8,418 bases of DNA from positions 1 to 8,418 of the forward strand of contig JAFVEW010000144.1 of assembly GCA_017475805.1 (NCBI GenBank), read 5' to 3'. This DNA comes from Synergistaceae bacterium (GTDB taxonomy: Bacteria > Synergistota > Synergistia > Synergistales > Aminobacteriaceae). The notes below the pieces were generated by a model. That model saw only the letters and a list, made by a program, of their open reading frames with translations. It did not search any database and was not told the origin of the DNA. The stretch's first letter is position 1, and each line of letters opens with the position of its first letter. Made by a program: the position numbers and the translations under genes. Shown piece by piece: positions 6,156-8,418 of this stretch.

Positions 6156-6162
6156 AGAAGGT
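6156..6162 (+). promoter_or_regulatory. Shine-Dalgarno for the EF-G-like gene
   Basis: GAAGGTG lies 11 nt before the ATG at 6174, separated from it by a T-rich spacer. It is the only plausible site near this start and is weaker than the GGAGG sites elsewhere in the window. Confidence 0.55.
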
Positions 6163-6173
6163 GTTTTTTTCAA

Positions 6174-8219
6174 ATGGGGGTTTTTAGTGAGCGTAAACCC
6201 GAAGACACGAGGAGCTTCGCATTATGTGCGCACGGAGGAGCAGGCAAAACTTCTTTTGCAGAGGCCATGCTCTTTGATAACGGCAATATCAGCCGCATGG
6301 GTTCAGTAGAAAACGGTAACACAGTCAGCGATTTCCAGTCCGAAGAACAAAAACGCAACATTTCAATCAGCACTTCTTTAATGACGTTTGAACGCAAAGG
6401 CAGAACTTTTTACGTTCTTGACGCTCCCGGCTATGCAGATTTCACGGGCGAAATGAGCGCGGCTATAAGAGTTGCGGATACGGCCGTAATTTTAGTAAGT
6501 GCCGTCGGAGGTATCGAAGTTCAGACTTCTAAGGCTTGGGAATACGCGAGCCATCACAACGCGCCTGTAGCTTTCGTGATTTCAAAAATGGATCGTGAAA
6601 ACGCTGATTTTGAAAAAGTCCTTGACGATATTAAATCGCAGTTCTCACAAAATGCTCTGCCTGTGTTCCTGCCGATCGGAGCAGCAGATAAATTTTCAGG
6701 CGTTACTGACGTTCTCAAAGGCGAAGACTCTGACGCTAAAGAAGCCTTAATCGAAGCCGCCGTTGAAATGGACGATGCTTTAATGGAAAAATATTTAGAG
6801 GGCGAAACGATAGCCGAAGCGGATATTGAGCGAACTTTGAAAAAAGCTATCGCCGCGAAAAGAATCATGCCCGTGTTCGCAGCGTCTTCAACAATGAATA
6901 TCGGCGTTAAAGAATTTATGGATTTCGTAGCGGATTATTTCCCGTCGCCTGTCGATATAGGAGGCGTTGCGGCTTTTGAAGACCCAGCGGGTGGCGGCAG
7001 CGGAAATAAAGTCATGGCCGAGCCGAAACTTGATGCGCCTTTCTCAGCTCTCTGCTTCAAAGTTTTGGCGGACGCATTCGTCGGAAAATTGTCATTTATT
7101 CGAGTTTATTCCGGTAAACTTTCAAGCGAAGGCACAAACATTTATAACCTCACCAAAGGCGAAGAAGAAAGAATCAGCTCATTCAAAATGATGTCCGGCA
7201 AAGACGGAAAAGACGTCAAAGAAATTATCGCCGGAGATATAGTCGCGATTCCGAAATTACAGAGCACGAAGGTCGGGAACACTCTCGCTACAAAGGGTGG
7301 ATTTTCGTATAGATTTCCGCATATCGAATTTCCGAAACCTGTTTACAGCGTCGCAGTTATCGCCAAGAGCCGCGCCGATGAAGATAAACTCGGCAATGCG
7401 ATTTCTAAAATTTTGGAAGAAGACCGCTGCTTAACTTTCGAGAAAAACGCCGAGACCCGCGACAACGTTTTATCTGGAATGGGCGACATGCACATTGATA
7501 TAGTTTTATCAAAGATTAAAGAACGTTACGGCGTTGAACTTGACACCAAGACCCCGCAGGTTGCTTACCGTGAGACGATCCGCAAGATGTCAGAAGCTCA
7601 GGGCAAACATAAAAAACAGTCCGGCGGTCATGGTCAGTACGGCGACGTTTATATTAGATATAGGCCGCTTGAAAGAGGCGAAGGCTTCAAATTTATCGAC
7701 AGCGTTGTAGGCGGTGCAGTGCCTCGAAACTTCATTCCTGCGGTTGAAAAAGGTCTGCGTGAATACATGGTCGCAGGCCCGTTAGCAGGCTTCCCTGTTG
7801 TTGACTTCAGCGCGGAATTATATTACGGCTCTTATCACGACGTAGACAGCTCTGAAATGTCATTCAAACTTGCTACGCGTCTTTCATTCAAGAAAGGCAT
7901 TATGGACGCTAACCCAGTTTTGCTTGAGCCTGTTATGGACGTTGAAGTTACAGTGCCTGAAAGATTTATGGGCGACGTTATGGGAGATTTCAACTCAAGG
8001 CGCGGCCGCATAATGGGAATGGAAGGACACGGAAAATTGCAGGTTGTCAAAGCTCAGTGCCCGCTCGCTGAAATGTTCAGATACGCGATTATCTTGCGTT
8101 CAATGACGTCCGGCGAAGGTTCTTTCTCAATGGAATATTCGCATTACGAGGAAGTTCCGGCCGAGATCGCAAAGAAAGTCATCGCTGCCCACAAGAAGGA
8201 AGACGAAGACGAAGAATAA
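6174..8219 (+). CDS. EF-G-like translational GTPase (FusA2/EF-G-2 type paralogue)
   Basis: This 681-aa protein has all five EF-G domains, close to the usual 680-700 aa. GTPase motifs: G1 AHGGAGKTS (19-27, canonical AHIDAGKTT), switch I QKRNIS (59-64, canonical RGIT), G3 DAPGYADF (83-90, canonical DTPGHVDF) and SKMD (137-140, canonical NKMD). Domain II is marked by DAFVGKLSFIRVYSG (300-314), domain III by GMGDMHIDIV (435-444) and domain IV by KQSGGHGQYGDVYIRYRP with YHDVDSSEMSFK. Domain V runs from PVLLEPVMDVEV, with GDFNSRRGRIMGM and MTSGEGSFSMEY. The tail is acidic. The G3 His-to-Tyr change is known in EF-G-like paralogues such as the Thermus EF-G-2 group, so this is probably not the housekeeping FusA; no rpsL/rpsG/tuf neighbours are present. 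It acts on ribosomes in the cytoplasm, but the precise role of this subfamily is not settled. Tet(M)-type protection is less likely. It is transcribed divergently from ykoF. Confidence 0.93.
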   Translation: MGVFSERKPEDTRSFALCAHGGAGKTSFAEAMLFDNGNISRMGSVENGNTVSDFQSEEQKRNISISTSLMTFERKGRTFYVLDAPGYADFTGEMSAAIRVADTAVILVSAVGGIEVQTSKAWEYASHHNAPVAFVISKMDRENADFEKVLDDIKSQFSQNALPVFLPIGAADKFSGVTDVLKGEDSDAKEALIEAAVEMDDALMEKYLEGETIAEADIERTLKKAIAAKRIMPVFAASSTMNIGVKEFMDFVADYFPSPVDIGGVAAFEDPAGGGSGNKVMAEPKLDAPFSALCFKVLADAFVGKLSFIRVYSGKLSSEGTNIYNLTKGEEERISSFKMMSGKDGKDVKEIIAGDIVAIPKLQSTKVGNTLATKGGFSYRFPHIEFPKPVYSVAVIAKSRADEDKLGNAISKILEEDRCLTFEKNAETRDNVLSGMGDMHIDIVLSKIKERYGVELDTKTPQVAYRETIRKMSEAQGKHKKQSGGHGQYGDVYIRYRPLERGEGFKFIDSVVGGAVPRNFIPAVEKGLREYMVAGPLAGFPVVDFSAELYYGSYHDVDSSEMSFKLATRLSFKKGIMDANPVLLEPVMDVEVTVPERFMGDVMGDFNSRRGRIMGMEGHGKLQVVKAQCPLAEMFRYAIILRSMTSGEGSFSMEYSHYEEVPAEIAKKVIAAHKKEDEDEE

Positions 8220-8235
8220 AAATTTTTGGGATATT

Positions 8236-8278
8236 AAAAAAGCTCTCGTTTTTAAGCAAGAGCTTTTTATTTTATTTT
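8236..8278. terminator. Bidirectional terminator after the EF-G-like gene
   Basis: AAAAAAGCTCT (8236-8246) pairs with AGAGCTTTTT (8259-8268) around a 12-nt loop and is followed by T-rich sequence. Read on the - strand it ends in six T, so it can serve both the EF-G-like gene and the convergent binding-protein gene. Confidence 0.88.
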
Positions 8279-8296
8279 GCTAAATTATTCAGTTAA

Positions 8297-8418
8297 TTAT
8301 TTATATTCCGCCGGATAATTTATCTGCGCACCTGCATATTCAAGCGGCCAAACTGTTTTGTATTTTCCGTCCTGAACCTGAGCAATCGCTATCGAAGCAA
8401 AAATATTGTTGTTGTAAT
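8297..8418 (-). CDS. C-terminal fragment of a probable ABC transporter substrate-binding protein (LivK-like), cut by window edge
   Basis: The - strand is open from the window end to a TAA at 8299-8297, giving 39 codons. The peptide contains IAIAQVQDGKYKTVWPLEY and ends NYPAEYK. The pattern xxQVQDGKxxTVWP is typical of the C-terminus of branched-chain amino-acid-type periplasmic binding proteins (Peripla_BP_6/LivK family), which deliver ligand to an ABC permease outside the membrane. The rest of the gene is beyond the window. It converges on the EF-G-like gene and shares its terminator. The ligand cannot be predicted. The fragment is short, so the family call is moderate. Confidence 0.7.
   Translation of the reverse strand, partial: YNNNIFASIAIAQVQDGKYKTVWPLEYAGAQINYPAEYK

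Noticed and set aside
6079..6309. 76-aa plus-strand ORF starting in the promoter region
   Set aside because: It overlaps the start of the EF-G-like gene in another frame, begins in the divergent promoter/leader region and shows no recognisable domain.
6554..6868. 104-aa minus-strand ORF in the EF-G-like gene
   Set aside because: It is antisense to a conserved G domain and rich in Ser/Ala, as expected from the reverse frame.
6174..8219. Tet(M)-type ribosomal protection protein or housekeeping EF-G
   Set aside because: The domain IV/V sequence and altered G motifs fit the EF-G-like paralogue group better. There is no str-operon context and no resistance context.

Overview
The window is AT-rich, compact bacterial DNA with strong GGAGG-type ribosome binding sites, short gaps and hairpin terminators at gene-block boundaries. 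The gene set is a hybrid kinase of the EIRTPINAVLGMNEM type, an EF-G-like paralogue, a YkoFEDC vitamin transporter and the tail of a LivK-like binding protein. It fits a gut-type anaerobe from Synergistota, Negativicutes or Clostridia. I lean to Synergistota on the EF-G-like protein and binding-protein tail, but this is a weak inference. There is no mobile element, CRISPR array or tRNA/rRNA.

Region 1 (1-2570, + strand) holds signalling genes. A hybrid histidine kinase, cut at its 5' end by the window edge, has the order HisKA - HATPase - receiver - HPt - helical tail. The base pattern at the edge shows that the usual phospho-acceptor His codon cannot be present. It is followed 32 nt later by a 231-aa protein made of a degenerate receiver joined to a canonical receiver. 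A perfect ribosome binding site and ATG sit inside that gene, exactly at the domain junction. Four imperfect heptamer repeats and a bidirectional terminator close the block.

Region 2 (2575-6124, - strand, read right to left) is a complete ykoFEDC operon. It contains YkoF (thiamine/HMP-binding), YkoE (membrane S component), YkoD (two fused ABC ATPases) and YkoC (EcfT-type transmembrane coupling protein). It is preceded by a clear TPP riboswitch and a good extended -10 promoter. The expression platform contains a hairpin that both resembles an intrinsic terminator and buries the ykoF Shine-Dalgarno. An alternative pairing with the 5' side of the aptamer is visible. The unit would import the thiamine pyrimidine precursor (HMP) or thiamine when TPP is low.

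Region 3 (6088-8278, + strand) is a divergent gene for an EF-G-like translational GTPase (FusA2/EF-G-2 type) with altered GTPase motifs. It ends at another bidirectional terminator. Its candidate promoter is nested face to face with the ykoF promoter, so the two transcription units may compete for polymerase.

Region 4 (8297-8418, - strand) is the last 39 codons of a gene whose product looks like an ABC transporter substrate-binding protein of the LivK family.

The thiamine operon and its riboswitch are well-known systems. The less ordinary items are the kinase H-box change, the receiver fusion with an internal start, the SD/terminator hairpin, and the nested divergent promoters.
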